A stretch of DNA of 64,000 nucleotides from Candidatus Babeliales bacterium (GCA_019746485.1 JAIERW010000001.1:70917-134916), one strand, 5' to 3'; counted from the first letter of the stretch, positions 17,514-26,665 are shown. Numbers and translations: made by a program. Notes: generated by a model not told the origin, from the sequence alone.

Positions 17514-17984
17514 ATGAACAAAAAAATTATAATCTATCTCATAATCGCTTGTGCGCTCACAACAAAGGCTATACCAGCAGCACTACGGACTGACGTTAAT
17601 GCCGTTGATAATAGCGGCTGGACGCGATTGCACCTGGCTGCCAGCAATAACAATGAAAGAGACGTAGAATTGCTTATCGCCGCTGGTGCAGATGTTGATG
17701 CCCAAAACTATGCCGGCTGTACACCACTTCTCTTTGCCGCTATGCATGGCTATGAAAAAATTGTAGCATTACTTCTTACCAAAGCTGATATGAGCAAGTA
17801 TGTCGGCTGGACACCGCTGCATACCGCTGCTCTCAATGGCCACTTTAAGTGCGTACAATTACTTGTCAACGCTGGCGCAGACATTAATGCTAAAGACAGA
17901 AATGATCGGACGCCATTTGCTTGCGCTCGTGAAAATGGCCATACCGAAATTGCAGCATTTCTTAAAGCTGCTGGAGCTTTGTGA
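17514..17984 (+). CDS. Small secreted ankyrin-repeat protein
   Basis: Protein of 156 residues: signal peptide (about 1-22, IIACALTTKA core), then four ankyrin repeats (NSGWTRLHLAASNNN, YAGCTPLLFAAMHGY, YVGWTPLHTAALNGH, NDRTPFACARENGH) that fill the rest. It is a compact exported binding module with no other domain. The promoter at 17422-17449 lies just upstream. The next ankyrin gene starts 30 bp after the stop, has a similar signal peptide (MIACALTTS) and is probably a tandem duplicate in the same transcript. The partner is unknown; host-protein binding is inferred from the family's common use in intracellular bacteria. Confidence 0.85.
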   Translation: MNKKIIIYLIIACALTTKAIPAALRTDVNAVDNSGWTRLHLAASNNNERDVELLIAAGADVDAQNYAGCTPLLFAAMHGYEKIVALLLTKADMSKYVGWTPLHTAALNGHFKCVQLLVNAGADINAKDRNDRTPFACARENGHTEIAAFLKAAGAL

Positions 17985-18014
17985 TCAATTTTTCTCAGAA
18001 GCGAAGAAAATTTT

Positions 18015-18413
18015 ATGATGATTATTAAAAGTATAATTTCTCTCATGATCGCTTGTGCGCTAACGACAAGCGTTATGCCTGCTGCATCCAATCAATCTTT
18101 TGGCAAAAAAGAAAAGGCACTTTGTGCAGCTGCCAAAACTGGCGACAGCAAACACTTACAAAAGCTTATTACTAAGAAAGCACATATTAATGCTCGTGAC
18201 GAGACCGGCAGGACAGCTCTTCATCATGCTGCCGACTGCGGTCATATCGAAATTGTACGATTACTTATTACAGCCAAAGCAAATGTTTATGCTCTAGATA
18301 AGTACCACTTAACGCCACTTAATTTGGCAGCCTTTCATCGCCACAAAGCAATCGTAGAATTGCTTGAAGTCGCTGCTCTATCGCAATATGCTGCAAATCC
18401 AACACAAGACTAA
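18015..18413 (+). CDS. Small secreted ankyrin-repeat protein
   Basis: Protein of 132 residues with a signal peptide (ending near VMPAAS) and about three ankyrin repeats (KALCAAAKTGDSKHL, TGRTALHHAADCGH, YHLTPLNLAAFHRH). Its signal peptide is close to that of the gene 30 bp upstream, which points to local duplication, but the repeats themselves have diverged. The ATG at 18015 is followed at once by a second ATG; the upstream AGCGAAG is a weak ribosome-binding site. A hairpin follows the stop. Confidence 0.8.
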   Translation: MMIIKSIISLMIACALTTSVMPAASNQSFGKKEKALCAAAKTGDSKHLQKLITKKAHINARDETGRTALHHAADCGHIEIVRLLITAKANVYALDKYHLTPLNLAAFHRHKAIVELLEVAALSQYAANPTQD

Positions 18414-18419
18414 CTACCA

Positions 18420-18445
18420 AAGCCCCGGCGTAATCGCCAGGGCTT
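18420..18445 (+). terminator. Terminator-like hairpin
   Basis: AAGCCC pairs with GGGCTT and GGCG with CGCC around a TAAT loop with one internal mismatch. The T-tract is weak. The next promoter starts two bases further on. Confidence 0.55.
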
Positions 18446-18446
18446 C

Positions 18447-18474
18447 TTGACCAATTTTCCCCACGAGCTATGCT
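18447..18474 (+). promoter_or_regulatory. Promoter of the double nucleotidyltransferase gene
   Basis: TTGACC and TATGCT are 16 bases apart, matching the arrangement at 17422-17449. The start codon is 39 bases downstream of the -10 box. Confidence 0.6.
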
Positions 18475-18512
18475 ACGCCTGAACATAAAACCAGAGCAAA
18501 AAAGGAGAGACT

Positions 18513-20198
18513 ATGCTCATAATAATCCCCATGTCTGGGGTTGGAAAACGGTTTATGCAAGCGGGCTACAGCGACCCAAAACCACTCATCAACGTTGACG
18601 GCAAGCCAATTATTGAGCACGTGGTCAACCTCTTTCCCGGCGAATCAAATTTTATTTTTATCTGCAACCAAGAACATTTACAAACAACAGAAATGTACGA
18701 TGTACTGCAACGCATAGCCCCTTCCGGCACTATTGTAAGCATTCCCAAACACAAAAACGGACCAGTGTATGCCGTCTCAAAAATTTTTGATTTAATTAAC
18801 GACGATGAAGAAGTAATCGTTAACTACTGCGACTTTTCGATGTACTGGGACTATAACAACTTTTTGCGCCACACGCGCACGCGCAATGCAGCGGGCGCCA
18901 TTCCTTCGTACAAAGGTTTTCATCCGCACATGCTGCACGACCCAAACTATGCATTTATCAAAGATCAAAACCAGTGGTTGCTGGAAATAAAAGAAAAGGC
19001 ACCATTTACGACCAATAAAATGGACGAATATGCATCGACTGGTACCTACTATTTTAAACGCGGTTCGTTAATAAAAAAATATTTTCCAGAACTTATGAAG
19101 CTCGATATTAACGTTAACGGCGAATATTACGTAAGTTTAATTTACAACCTGCTCAAGCGCGACGGGCTTAACGTTTCAGTCTACGAAGTGCAGCATATGC
19201 TGCAGTGGGGCACGCCCAGCGACCTTGAAGAGTACGTTGGCTGGTCGGAATATTTCAAACGCGCTGCTCAGCAAACAGAACAAAAAAAAATAACACACGA
19301 TCTCATGCTCATTCCCTTGGCCGGGCGCGGGCAGCGTTTTGCGCAAGAGGGCTACAGCGACCCAAAGCCACTAATTCCTGTCAGCGGTAAACCAATGATT
19401 GTACAGGCAGCAGAAAGTTTACCAGCAACAAGCAAACAAATTTTTGTTTGTTTGAACGAACATACTGAACGCTACCCACTTGAACAGGTAATTAAAGAAA
19501 CGTATCCAAATGCAGGCATAAAAAAACTTGATCAGGTAACACAAGGCCAGGCCTGCACGTGCGAATTTGGTTTGCAAAATAGTGATCCAGAAAAATCACT
19601 GGTCATTGGCGCATGCGACAACGGCATGCTCTGGAATCAGCAAAAGTACCAAGAATTAGTTGACGACCAAAACGTTGACGTTATTGCCTGGAGTTTTAGA
19701 AATCATCCATCAAGCAACAAAAATCCACAGATGTACGGCTGGTTGGCTGTTGACCAAAACAACGTTGTTACCAACGTTTCAGTCAAGGTGCCGCTTTCTG
19801 CCAATCCATCACACGACCATGCAATTGTGGGAACGTTTACGTTTAAAAAAGCTGCTTACTTTTTGCAAGCGGCACACAACTTGCGCACAAAAAATATTCG
19901 TGTGAATAATGAATTTTATGTAGACAGCTGTATTAACGAAGCACTGACAATGGGTCTGAAAGTAAAAGTTTTTGAGGTTGATCATTACGTTTGCTGGGGC
20001 ACCCCCAACGACTTACGCACGTTTGAATATTGGCAAAGCTTCTTTCACAAGTGCGCGTGGCACCCGTACCGTTTAGAAAAAGATGCAACGGTAGCACCTG
20101 AACAAATTGCAGCACTTGATATGAAATATTGTACGTTTACGCAACCAAACCAAGCAGTACTACCATACAAACAACAACCAGCTAGTCAACTATCTTGA
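18513..20198 (+). CDS. Tandem double NTP-transferase domain protein
   Basis: Cytoplasmic protein of 561 residues made of two related sugar-nucleotidyltransferase domains (about 1-262 and 267-540). Both start with the nucleotide-binding loop in the form G-x-G-x-R/Q-R-F followed by GYSDPKPLI, and both end with a WGTPxDL motif (QWGTPSDL and CWGTPNDL). This is an internal duplication and fusion. Such domains make NDP-sugars from sugar-1-phosphate and NTP. The sugar is unknown; the kinase and aldolase upstream at 10825-13951 are candidate suppliers. The ATG has AAGGAGA upstream. The last 17 bp overlap the convergent GT-C gene. Confidence 0.85.
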   Translation: MLIIIPMSGVGKRFMQAGYSDPKPLINVDGKPIIEHVVNLFPGESNFIFICNQEHLQTTEMYDVLQRIAPSGTIVSIPKHKNGPVYAVSKIFDLINDDEEVIVNYCDFSMYWDYNNFLRHTRTRNAAGAIPSYKGFHPHMLHDPNYAFIKDQNQWLLEIKEKAPFTTNKMDEYASTGTYYFKRGSLIKKYFPELMKLDINVNGEYYVSLIYNLLKRDGLNVSVYEVQHMLQWGTPSDLEEYVGWSEYFKRAAQQTEQKKITHDLMLIPLAGRGQRFAQEGYSDPKPLIPVSGKPMIVQAAESLPATSKQIFVCLNEHTERYPLEQVIKETYPNAGIKKLDQVTQGQACTCEFGLQNSDPEKSLVIGACDNGMLWNQQKYQELVDDQNVDVIAWSFRNHPSSNKNPQMYGWLAVDQNNVVTNVSVKVPLSANPSHDHAIVGTFTFKKAAYFLQAAHNLRTKNIRVNNEFYVDSCINEALTMGLKVKVFEVDHYVCWGTPNDLRTFEYWQSFFHKCAWHPYRLEKDATVAPEQIAALDMKYCTFTQPNQAVLPYKQQPASQLS

Positions 20199-21846
20199 AC
20201 TTGTTTTGTTGATAGTCCCACGTTACAAAAACACTATCGTTGGTCTGCCATTGTTGATCAAGTAAAAACGTTATAGCGCACGGCAAACCTTCAGCGTTGG
20301 TTTGATTTACTATGCGCCGGCCCAACGATATTTTTTCAGTTTCCATCTTTTCAAAAAATAACTGTTCTTGCTGCTGTGAAACAACGCGCACGCCGCCTTC
20401 AACTCGCTCAACACTCACGTTATACGAATCTTGATAGTAGCCATACCACGGCAATGAGCCTTCGTACTGCCTGACCAAAAAAGTTTTTATGTCGTAATAC
20501 ACTTTGTTTTTTTCGCCGCGCGACAGCAACCACACCGCCTGCGCGGTGCCAGCAGCAAACCAGCGCAGCGGCAAACCAACAAAGATTATTGCTTTACCTG
20601 CACAACGCTTATCGCTTGCCAGATTGGCAAATGCTGTTGTTGTCATATGAAACACTGTTTCTTTTTTCTTTTGATGCACAACAAACATTGTTGCACTGGC
20701 AGCAATTACTAAGCAAAAGGCAAGAGCCAGGTGCACCCGCAGCCAATAATACTTTTTGCTATAAAAATCTGTTGCGTACGCCACAGCAAGCATTAAAAAC
20801 GGCAGACCAATGTACAAATAGCGAAATTGATGAAAGAGCAACACCGACGGCCAGGTAAAGAGCAGCATGCTCAAAACTAAAAAGACAAAAAATATAATTT
20901 TTTTTCGTGCTACAAACGGCCACAGCAACAAGCTTATCAACACAATCAGCAAGCCCGTTTTTAACATTTTGCCGTGCGCAACCACAAACGAAATGCCAAA
21001 AATATCGCAGGCATAGGTTACCCACACAAAAAAGCGTTCTTTTTGTCCAACCAAAAAAGCGATAAGCTTGGTGCTTAAACTTTCAGTCGACGGCAAAACT
21101 AAAACACTTGAAAATACCCACCAGCGAAGAACAAAGTACGTTACCAGCGCAGCCCAGTAGCCACTTGAAAGTATTAAAGCACACCTGAGTTTGGCTACAA
21201 AAACGGTACTTTTATGCTCATACGTTTGCCACACAAAACTGAGCAGAGCTACCCATAACGGCAGTACCACCAACGTCTCTTTTGCAAACAACTGCATAAA
21301 AAAAATAGAACATGAAAGCAGGTAGCACCACCATTTTCCCGATCGCATAAACCGCCAGAGCAGCAGCGTGCACAACAATAAGCATAAAAGATCAATCAAG
21401 TAAATTTGATTAAACAAAATGCCCATATCTTTAAAAAGTGTTGGATGAAAAGCAAAAAGCAATGTTGCCCCATACGCAGCGCTGCAGCTGACCACTGATG
21501 CAAACATAGTAAAAATAATAACACTGTTGAGCGCATGCAAAAAAACCATGAACAATAAAAAATAATAGGGATTTATACCAAAAACCATCTCTTCAAACGC
21601 AAAGTAAACAAACTGCAGGGGCCGATAAAAAGCCGCCAGCCACGACGGGCAACTAACGGCAAAGTTTGGCGGGAAAAAAGTTTGCGCAATGTCATGCGCC
21701 GCAAAAATGTTGGAGATACTGGTACTTTTTGCATGATACAAAAAACCAAAATCGTCTAAAACAAAGCCCCACGAAGTAAACGGCAGCGCCAAAAAGCCCA
21801 TAATCAGCAACACAATGCTGACTGAGCACCAAAATTTTTTATTCAT
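20182..21846 (-). CDS. GT-C type polytopic membrane glycosyltransferase, paralogue B
   Basis: Inner-membrane protein of 554 residues with the five-member local family's plan: a first membrane helix, the acidic motif WGFVLDDFGFLYH, FYRPLQFVYFAF, LHALNSV, FHPTL, KETLVV, then a periplasmic end with VGLPLRWFAAGTAQAVWLL and a final VTWDYQQNKF. Its ATG overlaps the stop of the upstream paralogue by four bases (ATGA), so they are translationally coupled. The 3' end overlaps the convergent nucleotidyltransferase gene by 17 bp. It is probably a polyprenyl-phosphate-sugar-dependent transferase; substrate unknown. Confidence 0.75.
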   Translation of the reverse strand: MNKKFWCSVSIVLLIMGFLALPFTSWGFVLDDFGFLYHAKSTSISNIFAAHDIAQTFFPPNFAVSCPSWLAAFYRPLQFVYFAFEEMVFGINPYYFLLFMVFLHALNSVIIFTMFASVVSCSAAYGATLLFAFHPTLFKDMGILFNQIYLIDLLCLLLCTLLLWRFMRSGKWWCYLLSCSIFFMQLFAKETLVVLPLWVALLSFVWQTYEHKSTVFVAKLRCALILSSGYWAALVTYFVLRWWVFSSVLVLPSTESLSTKLIAFLVGQKERFFVWVTYACDIFGISFVVAHGKMLKTGLLIVLISLLLWPFVARKKIIFFVFLVLSMLLFTWPSVLLFHQFRYLYIGLPFLMLAVAYATDFYSKKYYWLRVHLALAFCLVIAASATMFVVHQKKKETVFHMTTTAFANLASDKRCAGKAIIFVGLPLRWFAAGTAQAVWLLSRGEKNKVYYDIKTFLVRQYEGSLPWYGYYQDSYNVSVERVEGGVRVVSQQQEQLFFEKMETEKISLGRRIVNQTNAEGLPCAITFLLDQQWQTNDSVFVTWDYQQNKFKIVD

Positions 21847-23504
21847 GAGTTCAGCAATCTAAATTGATTTTTTTGATAATCCCACGTTACAAATAATGGG
21901 TTTTGAGCAAGAAGCTCTTGATCAAGCCTGATTGAAACTTCGACAGGAAAGCCTTCGCTATTCGTTGCATGCACCGTAAACGTACCAAAGCATCCGCGCG
22001 CTCCTAATTCTTTAAAAAAATAAGGGCCATCTACAACTTTGATCATAATGGTACCCTGCTCAAAAACCACATCAACAGTGCCAGGCGTGGCAGAAAACTC
22101 CACCAAACGATTCGTATCGTATGCCATTAAAAAATCACGGGCATCATAACACACATCAACTGGCTGCCCAGCATAAAGCTCCAGCGCTTGAGCGGTACCG
22201 GAACAAAAGCGTTGCAAAGGCAGCCCAACAAAACAGACCTTACGGTTTTTTATTGACGCGTGCGTACTTAAAGCACGCAGCTGTGTAGTAATTGACACAA
22301 GCCCTTCACATTTTACTTTTTGATAACGAGTAAACCGAACAGCACATAACAAAACAACAATAGTCAGTACACCATTAATAAAACGGCGCGCTCGTGGTCT
22401 GCGTTCAAAAAAATCAAGCGAATACCCAACAAGGCCGCAAAAAAATGGTAAGCCAACATACAGATAACAAAACTGATGAAAAACCAAGAGCGATGGCCAG
22501 GTAAAAAGAAGTGTACTCAATGCCAAGAAGAACGCTAAAAGTTTTTGCTTGCGCACCCAAAACGGGTAAAACAGAAACATAGTTACCCCTGCCAAAAGTA
22601 TGCCCTTGAGCATGCGATTATTGCCAGGAACCAGCGAAATTGCAAACAAATCGCACAAATACGTTACGTACATAAATAAACGTTCTTGTGCAACCACAAA
22701 CAAGCGAACAACATCAACCGACGCTGGCGAGAAAGCAGGCGGGGCAAGAACAATAAAGCGCATCAGCATGTACAGTGCTGCGCACAAGGCATAGCCCAAC
22801 GAAAGCAGAAAAGCCTTTTTAAACGCTTCGCAATCCCAGTACTTTTTTTTCTCATGCGCAGAATAAAAATAAACAGCAACAAAAGCCCACGCAGGAAACA
22901 CGATTAATGTCTCTTTTACCAGCAGTTGCACCAAAAAAAGCAGGCACGAAAAAAGATAATAGAGACAACGTTGCGACCGCAAAAATTGCCATAACAGCAA
23001 ACTAATCACGAGCAAGAAAAAAAGATCAATCACATAAATCTGGTTATAAAAAATACCAAACCAGCGGGCAAGGCTGTAGTGAAAGGCAAAAAACAACGAA
23101 GCCCACCAGGCAGCCCACACACTCATAAACAATAAAAAAATATTGAAAATTAGTACGGCATTAAGCGCGTGCAGTGCCACAGTACATTGATAATACCACA
23201 GAGGTTCTAGACCAAACGCCCACCGCTGCAAACCAAAAAAAATATACTGCATGGGCCGATACAAGGCAGATAACGCATCGCTGGGGCCAATTTCAAGATT
23301 AGGTGGGTAGTAGGTAAGTTTAATATCTTGTATCAAAAAAATACGTTTTAGATCTGCACAACGTGCAAGCTTGCCGTGCAGAATAAAACCAAAGTCGTCA
23401 AAATAAAAACCCCAACTAAACTGCGACAAGCCAAAAAAGCCAATGATCAGCGCAAACAAGATGCCTGAGAACAGTATTCTTTTGTACGAACTTTCCACCG
23501 CCAT
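21843..23504 (-). CDS. GT-C type polytopic membrane glycosyltransferase, paralogue C
   Basis: Inner-membrane protein of 553 residues. The start is taken as the ATG at 23504; a GTG directly before it at 23507 is an alternative. Family landmarks are WGFYFDDFGFILHG, LYRPMQYIFFG, LHALNAV, FHYSLARW, KETLIV, VGLPLQRFCSGTAQALEL and the end VTWDYQKNQF. It follows the GDPD-like gene by 7 bp and is coupled to paralogue B by an ATGA overlap. Two adjacent but clearly different copies suggest separate acceptors or donors rather than a simple recent duplicate. Confidence 0.75.
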   Translation of the reverse strand: MAVESSYKRILFSGILFALIIGFFGLSQFSWGFYFDDFGFILHGKLARCADLKRIFLIQDIKLTYYPPNLEIGPSDALSALYRPMQYIFFGLQRWAFGLEPLWYYQCTVALHALNAVLIFNIFLLFMSVWAAWWASLFFAFHYSLARWFGIFYNQIYVIDLFFLLVISLLLWQFLRSQRCLYYLFSCLLFLVQLLVKETLIVFPAWAFVAVYFYSAHEKKKYWDCEAFKKAFLLSLGYALCAALYMLMRFIVLAPPAFSPASVDVVRLFVVAQERLFMYVTYLCDLFAISLVPGNNRMLKGILLAGVTMFLFYPFWVRKQKLLAFFLALSTLLFTWPSLLVFHQFCYLYVGLPFFCGLVGYSLDFFERRPRARRFINGVLTIVVLLCAVRFTRYQKVKCEGLVSITTQLRALSTHASIKNRKVCFVGLPLQRFCSGTAQALELYAGQPVDVCYDARDFLMAYDTNRLVEFSATPGTVDVVFEQGTIMIKVVDGPYFFKELGARGCFGTFTVHATNSEGFPVEVSIRLDQELLAQNPLFVTWDYQKNQFRLLNS

Positions 23505-23511
23505 CACTCAC

Positions 23512-24138
23512 TTAAACAGAAATTACCTGCTCCACTTCTGGCTTTTTATGCACGGGCTGCCAACGGCTAATATTGTACGACTTGGTACAAACGGCATCAA
23601 ACACAATGCCTTCGCGTGCCAAATAATCGCGATACGTTTCTATATCATGATCACGACCCTGCAACTCTGGCGAAACTAAACAAAGTTTAAAACCAGCACT
23701 CTTGAGCAAAGCATAATTTTGTTTGTTGATAGGCAGTTGGGTAAAACAGTCAACCCACACCCACTTCACTTTATCTTTCATCGCAAAGATGGTATCAAGG
23801 CCTTCAAATTCAGAAAAGCGCACCGCCAGGTTATGCTCACCCTGCTTGCTCAACAAAACAATCATAGGAAACGATGAATCTAAGAAAAAATATTTTTGGA
23901 TGTTATATTTTTTTAAAAGCTCTAAAGCTCTCAACTCAATGCGCTCGCTCTTGATATTCAAAATCATGAGGCCATGGCGGTAATGCTGCAAATAATCTTC
24001 AAATTTTTGGCCTGTTGAAAAGGGATCGTGCGCCAAAATAAGATCGTCGCTAGAATCACGCAAGTCAAGCTCCACGCCAAAATGTTGTGGTAGCTTTTCA
24101 AGCTCTTCAATAGTATTAATTCGGTGTGCTATAAACAT
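23512..24138 (-). CDS. Glycerophosphodiester phosphodiesterase-like protein
   Basis: Protein of 208 residues without signal peptide. The N-terminus has the three catalytic blocks of the GDPD TIM barrel: AHRINT (His-Arg), VELDLR (Glu-x-Asp) and LAHDPF (His-Asp). The rest is shorter than typical GDPD enzymes (about 240-250), and the later lysine and acidic motifs are hard to place. Small GDPD-like proteins of this type occur in surface-sugar clusters, where the substrate is often not known. It sits between a GT2 gene and two GT-C genes on one strand with short gaps, so a role in glycan or lipid-carrier metabolism is inferred. Confidence 0.65.
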   Translation of the reverse strand: MFIAHRINTIEELEKLPQHFGVELDLRDSSDDLILAHDPFSTGQKFEDYLQHYRHGLMILNIKSERIELRALELLKKYNIQKYFFLDSSFPMIVLLSKQGEHNLAVRFSEFEGLDTIFAMKDKVKWVWVDCFTQLPINKQNYALLKSAGFKLCLVSPELQGRDHDIETYRDYLAREGIVFDAVCTKSYNISRWQPVHKKPEVEQVISV

Positions 24139-24157
24139 AGCGATCTCCTCACTAAAA

Positions 24158-24862
24158 TTATTCTAACTCTTTTTTTAACGCACGGCTAAACAACATCGTT
24201 CGCTTAGTTAACTTCCATTTTGAAAACAAGCCAGTGTTCCATGACGACTGCCCGTGAACACGCGGCGGAAAGGTAACATCAAATCTGACAATTTTTAAAT
24301 TAAGCTGATGCGCGAGGTATAGCGCATACAAATCGAGCGCAAAATCATGCGGCGGGTTGTGCCACTGCGCAAAAAAACTTTTATGAAAAAGATTTGGCTG
24401 AGCATTAATATCCCACAATCTTTTTCCCAAATACATGGTCTCAAAACAACTCATGCCAACGGTAAAAAAGAGATCCAGCGCCGAGCGCCCTTTGCGATTT
24501 CCTTTGATATAAATATTGGTGGGGTTGCCAAGCTGCTCAACCATTTCAAGCGCTTTAATCACGTCGTGCGGGTCGGTTTGCATGTCGGCATGAGTCCAAC
24601 TTAAATACTCTCCCGTGGCAGCACGCAGGCCCGCTAAAATGCCAAAACCATAACCTTGGTTTTTTTCAACATGTACCGTGCGCGCAAAAGGAAAAGCAGG
24701 AAGAACGTAATCCAAAATTTGCTGCGATTCGTCCAGAGAGCCGTTATTAACCAAAATAACTTCAATATCGAAACGCTTTAAAATACGCGCAAAGTGCCCT
24801 AAGATTAACGGTATATTTTTTGCTTCGTTAAAACAAGGAATGACTATGGAAAGCTTTTTCAT
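24158..24862 (-). CDS. GT2 family glycosyltransferase (DPM1-like)
   Basis: Protein of 234 residues with a GT-A fold: the start IVIPCFNEAKNI, VNNGSLDES, the metal-binding THADMQTDP and a later QPNLFHKSFF region. There are no C-terminal membrane helices, unlike the relative at 25659. The family transfers sugar from a nucleotide donor, often to polyprenyl phosphate, which would feed the GT-C enzymes encoded downstream. The start codon is 3 bp after the upstream methyltransferase stop, indicating one operon. The donor sugar is unknown. Confidence 0.8.
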   Translation of the reverse strand: MKKLSIVIPCFNEAKNIPLILGHFARILKRFDIEVILVNNGSLDESQQILDYVLPAFPFARTVHVEKNQGYGFGILAGLRAATGEYLSWTHADMQTDPHDVIKALEMVEQLGNPTNIYIKGNRKGRSALDLFFTVGMSCFETMYLGKRLWDINAQPNLFHKSFFAQWHNPPHDFALDLYALYLAHQLNLKIVRFDVTFPPRVHGQSSWNTGLFSKWKLTKRTMLFSRALKKELE

Positions 24863-24865
24863 ACA

Positions 24866-25576
24866 TTAGTTTCGTTTTTGATAAATCCCATAAACCGACA
24901 ACCCGCATGGAAAATGCAGCCCTTTGCTCAAGAGCCAATTTTCAAAACGTAACAAAGAAAAACAAAGAGAATTGAGAAGCGGTGGCAACATTGCCATGCC
25001 ACTCGTTGGATTATTTTTACTCATTAAGCGTTTAAGAGCCGCAGGCGCAAATAACAAAAAAAACCAATAGCCAGCATCTAATTTTGTAAATTTTCTAAAA
25101 AGCTTATGAACACTACTCTTTGTGTAACGCCGAAAATGGAGCAGTTCACGATCATGTGCACTAAAAAGCATATTGTAAGCAGGCACAGTAAACACAAAGT
25201 AGCCACCAGGCTTTAAAACACGAAAAATTTCATCAACCATTTTCTGATCATGCTCAACATGCTCCAAAACATCAAAAGCAACAACTACATCAAACGTTGC
25301 ATTCTCATAAGGCAGCGCACAGGCGTCTGCCTGTTTTTTTTCAACCACTAACGAATCGGGAATCATGTCCAATGCTTGCTGATCAATATCAACAGCGTAA
25401 ATGTTGCCAAAACGCGCAAGCGTTGCAACGTCTTCTCCTGTTCCCGCACCAATGTCTAAAATAGTTTGTGATAATTTTTGAGGAATTTTTTCAAGCAGCG
25501 TACGAATAAATTGAGGCTTAGCCTTAAACCAAAAGTGTTCGTGGCTCGCACCAGCTTGGTAATCTCGATAATCCAC
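24866..25576 (-). CDS. SAM-dependent methyltransferase (class I)
   Basis: Protein of 236 residues started at the GTG at 25576, which has AAAGGAG four bases upstream. The longer frame to 25699 would run over the promoter and the divergent gene's start. Motif I is DIGAGTGEDVATLA, then AVDID, a DVLEHVEHD catalytic-type loop, VLKPGGYFVFTVP, and a hydrophobic C-terminal part. It is first in the minus-strand operon 25576-20182 and divergent from a GT2 gene. The target is probably a lipid or glycan intermediate, inferred only from neighbours. Confidence 0.8.
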   Translation of the reverse strand: MDYRDYQAGASHEHFWFKAKPQFIRTLLEKIPQKLSQTILDIGAGTGEDVATLARFGNIYAVDIDQQALDMIPDSLVVEKKQADACALPYENATFDVVVAFDVLEHVEHDQKMVDEIFRVLKPGGYFVFTVPAYNMLFSAHDRELLHFRRYTKSSVHKLFRKFTKLDAGYWFFLLFAPAALKRLMSKNNPTSGMAMLPPLLNSLCFSLLRFENWLLSKGLHFPCGLSVYGIYQKRN

Positions 25577-25606
25577 CAATCTCCTTTCTTTACTTTTTAT
25601 GTGAAG

Positions 25607-25615
25607 AGTATAGCA
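25607..25615 (-). promoter_or_regulatory. Extended -10 promoter candidate
   Basis: On the minus strand TGC followed by TATACT forms an extended -10 element, 30 bases before the GTG at 25576. It has the same form as the element at 10788-10796. The -35 region is weak. Confidence 0.45.
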
Positions 25616-25658
25616 TTGAAAATGGTTTTGTCCCCAAGGAGCAACTGAGGAGATTTTT

Positions 25659-26654
25659 ATGGAGAGTAGGTTATTATCACTCGTTATTCCTTTGCTCAAT
25701 GAAGAAGGAAATCTAAAGCCTCTGTATCACGAACTCATACCAATACTAACGTCGTTACAACACTTCAACAACTACGAGCTAATCTTTGTTAATGATGGCA
25801 GCACCGACACATCTTTATCAATTTTAAAAGAACTTGCAGCACTCGACCCGCAAGTAAAAATTATATCGTTCACACGCAACTTTGGGCACGAACACGCTAC
25901 GTATGCGGGCATGATACATGCGCAAGGCGATGCCGTTGTACTCATTGATGCCGACCGGCAAGACCCACCAGCACTCATTGCTCAGTTTGAACAAGAATTT
26001 TTAAAAGGCCATCACATTGTTTACGGCCAACGTTCAAAGCGCGAGAATGAATCGTGGTTTAAAAAATTAACCTCAAAAGCTTTTTATCCACTCTTTAAGT
26101 TTTTAACAAAGGTCGACATGCCGCGCGATGTGGGCGACTTTTGCCTGCTCAGCCGCAAGGCTATTAACTGCTTTAAACAACTGCCAGAAAAAACACTGTT
26201 TATTCGTGGCATGATTTATTGGTCTGGCCTTTCAAAAAAAGCAGTTCCTTTTGTGCGCCGCAGCCGTGGCGAGGGAACCTCGAAATATAATTATTGGAAG
26301 CTCACCGTATTTGCATTGGAAAATATTATTTCATTTTCAACTTTTCCCATTTACGTCATGCTCTTTTTAGCAACACTTGCTATTGGCTTTTGTTTACTTG
26401 GAACAGGCCTTGCGCTCTTCATGAATTTGTTTGGCTACGTCATAATGACCGGCTGGACATCGCTCATGATATGCATGCTCTTTCTGTTTGCCTCAACACT
26501 CTTTTTTATTAGCTTAATTGGGCTGTATATTGGCAAAATTTTTCAAGAAGTTAAGGGACGGCCAGTCTTTTTAATTGATGAAAAAATAAATTTTACACAA
26601 CAAGTAAAACTTTCTGTTGATTACACCCCATTTCCAGAAAAATTTGTACGATAG
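25659..26654 (+). CDS. Polyprenyl-phosphate glycosyltransferase with two C-terminal membrane helices
   Basis: Protein of 331 residues of the GtrB/ArnC/DPM1 type. The GT2 domain (about 1-230) has VIPLLNEEGN, VNDGSTD, TRNFGHEHATYAG and the metal-binding IDADRQDPP. VGDFCLLSRKA and a basic RSRGEGTSKYN acceptor segment follow. Two long hydrophobic helices (about 235-300) anchor it in the inner membrane. It makes polyprenyl-phosphate-sugar from a nucleotide sugar. The ATG has GAGGAG upstream. Two GT-C genes follow directly, the likely users of the lipid-linked sugar. Confidence 0.85.
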   Translation: MESRLLSLVIPLLNEEGNLKPLYHELIPILTSLQHFNNYELIFVNDGSTDTSLSILKELAALDPQVKIISFTRNFGHEHATYAGMIHAQGDAVVLIDADRQDPPALIAQFEQEFLKGHHIVYGQRSKRENESWFKKLTSKAFYPLFKFLTKVDMPRDVGDFCLLSRKAINCFKQLPEKTLFIRGMIYWSGLSKKAVPFVRRSRGEGTSKYNYWKLTVFALENIISFSTFPIYVMLFLATLAIGFCLLGTGLALFMNLFGYVIMTGWTSLMICMLFLFASTLFFISLIGLYIGKIFQEVKGRPVFLIDEKINFTQQVKLSVDYTPFPEKFVR

Positions 26655-26665
26655 GTTGTATTCGT

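Noticed and set aside
25577-25699. Longer start of the methyltransferase at 24866
   Set aside because: It overlaps the divergent GT2 start and the -10 element; the GTG at 25576 has AAAGGAG in front.
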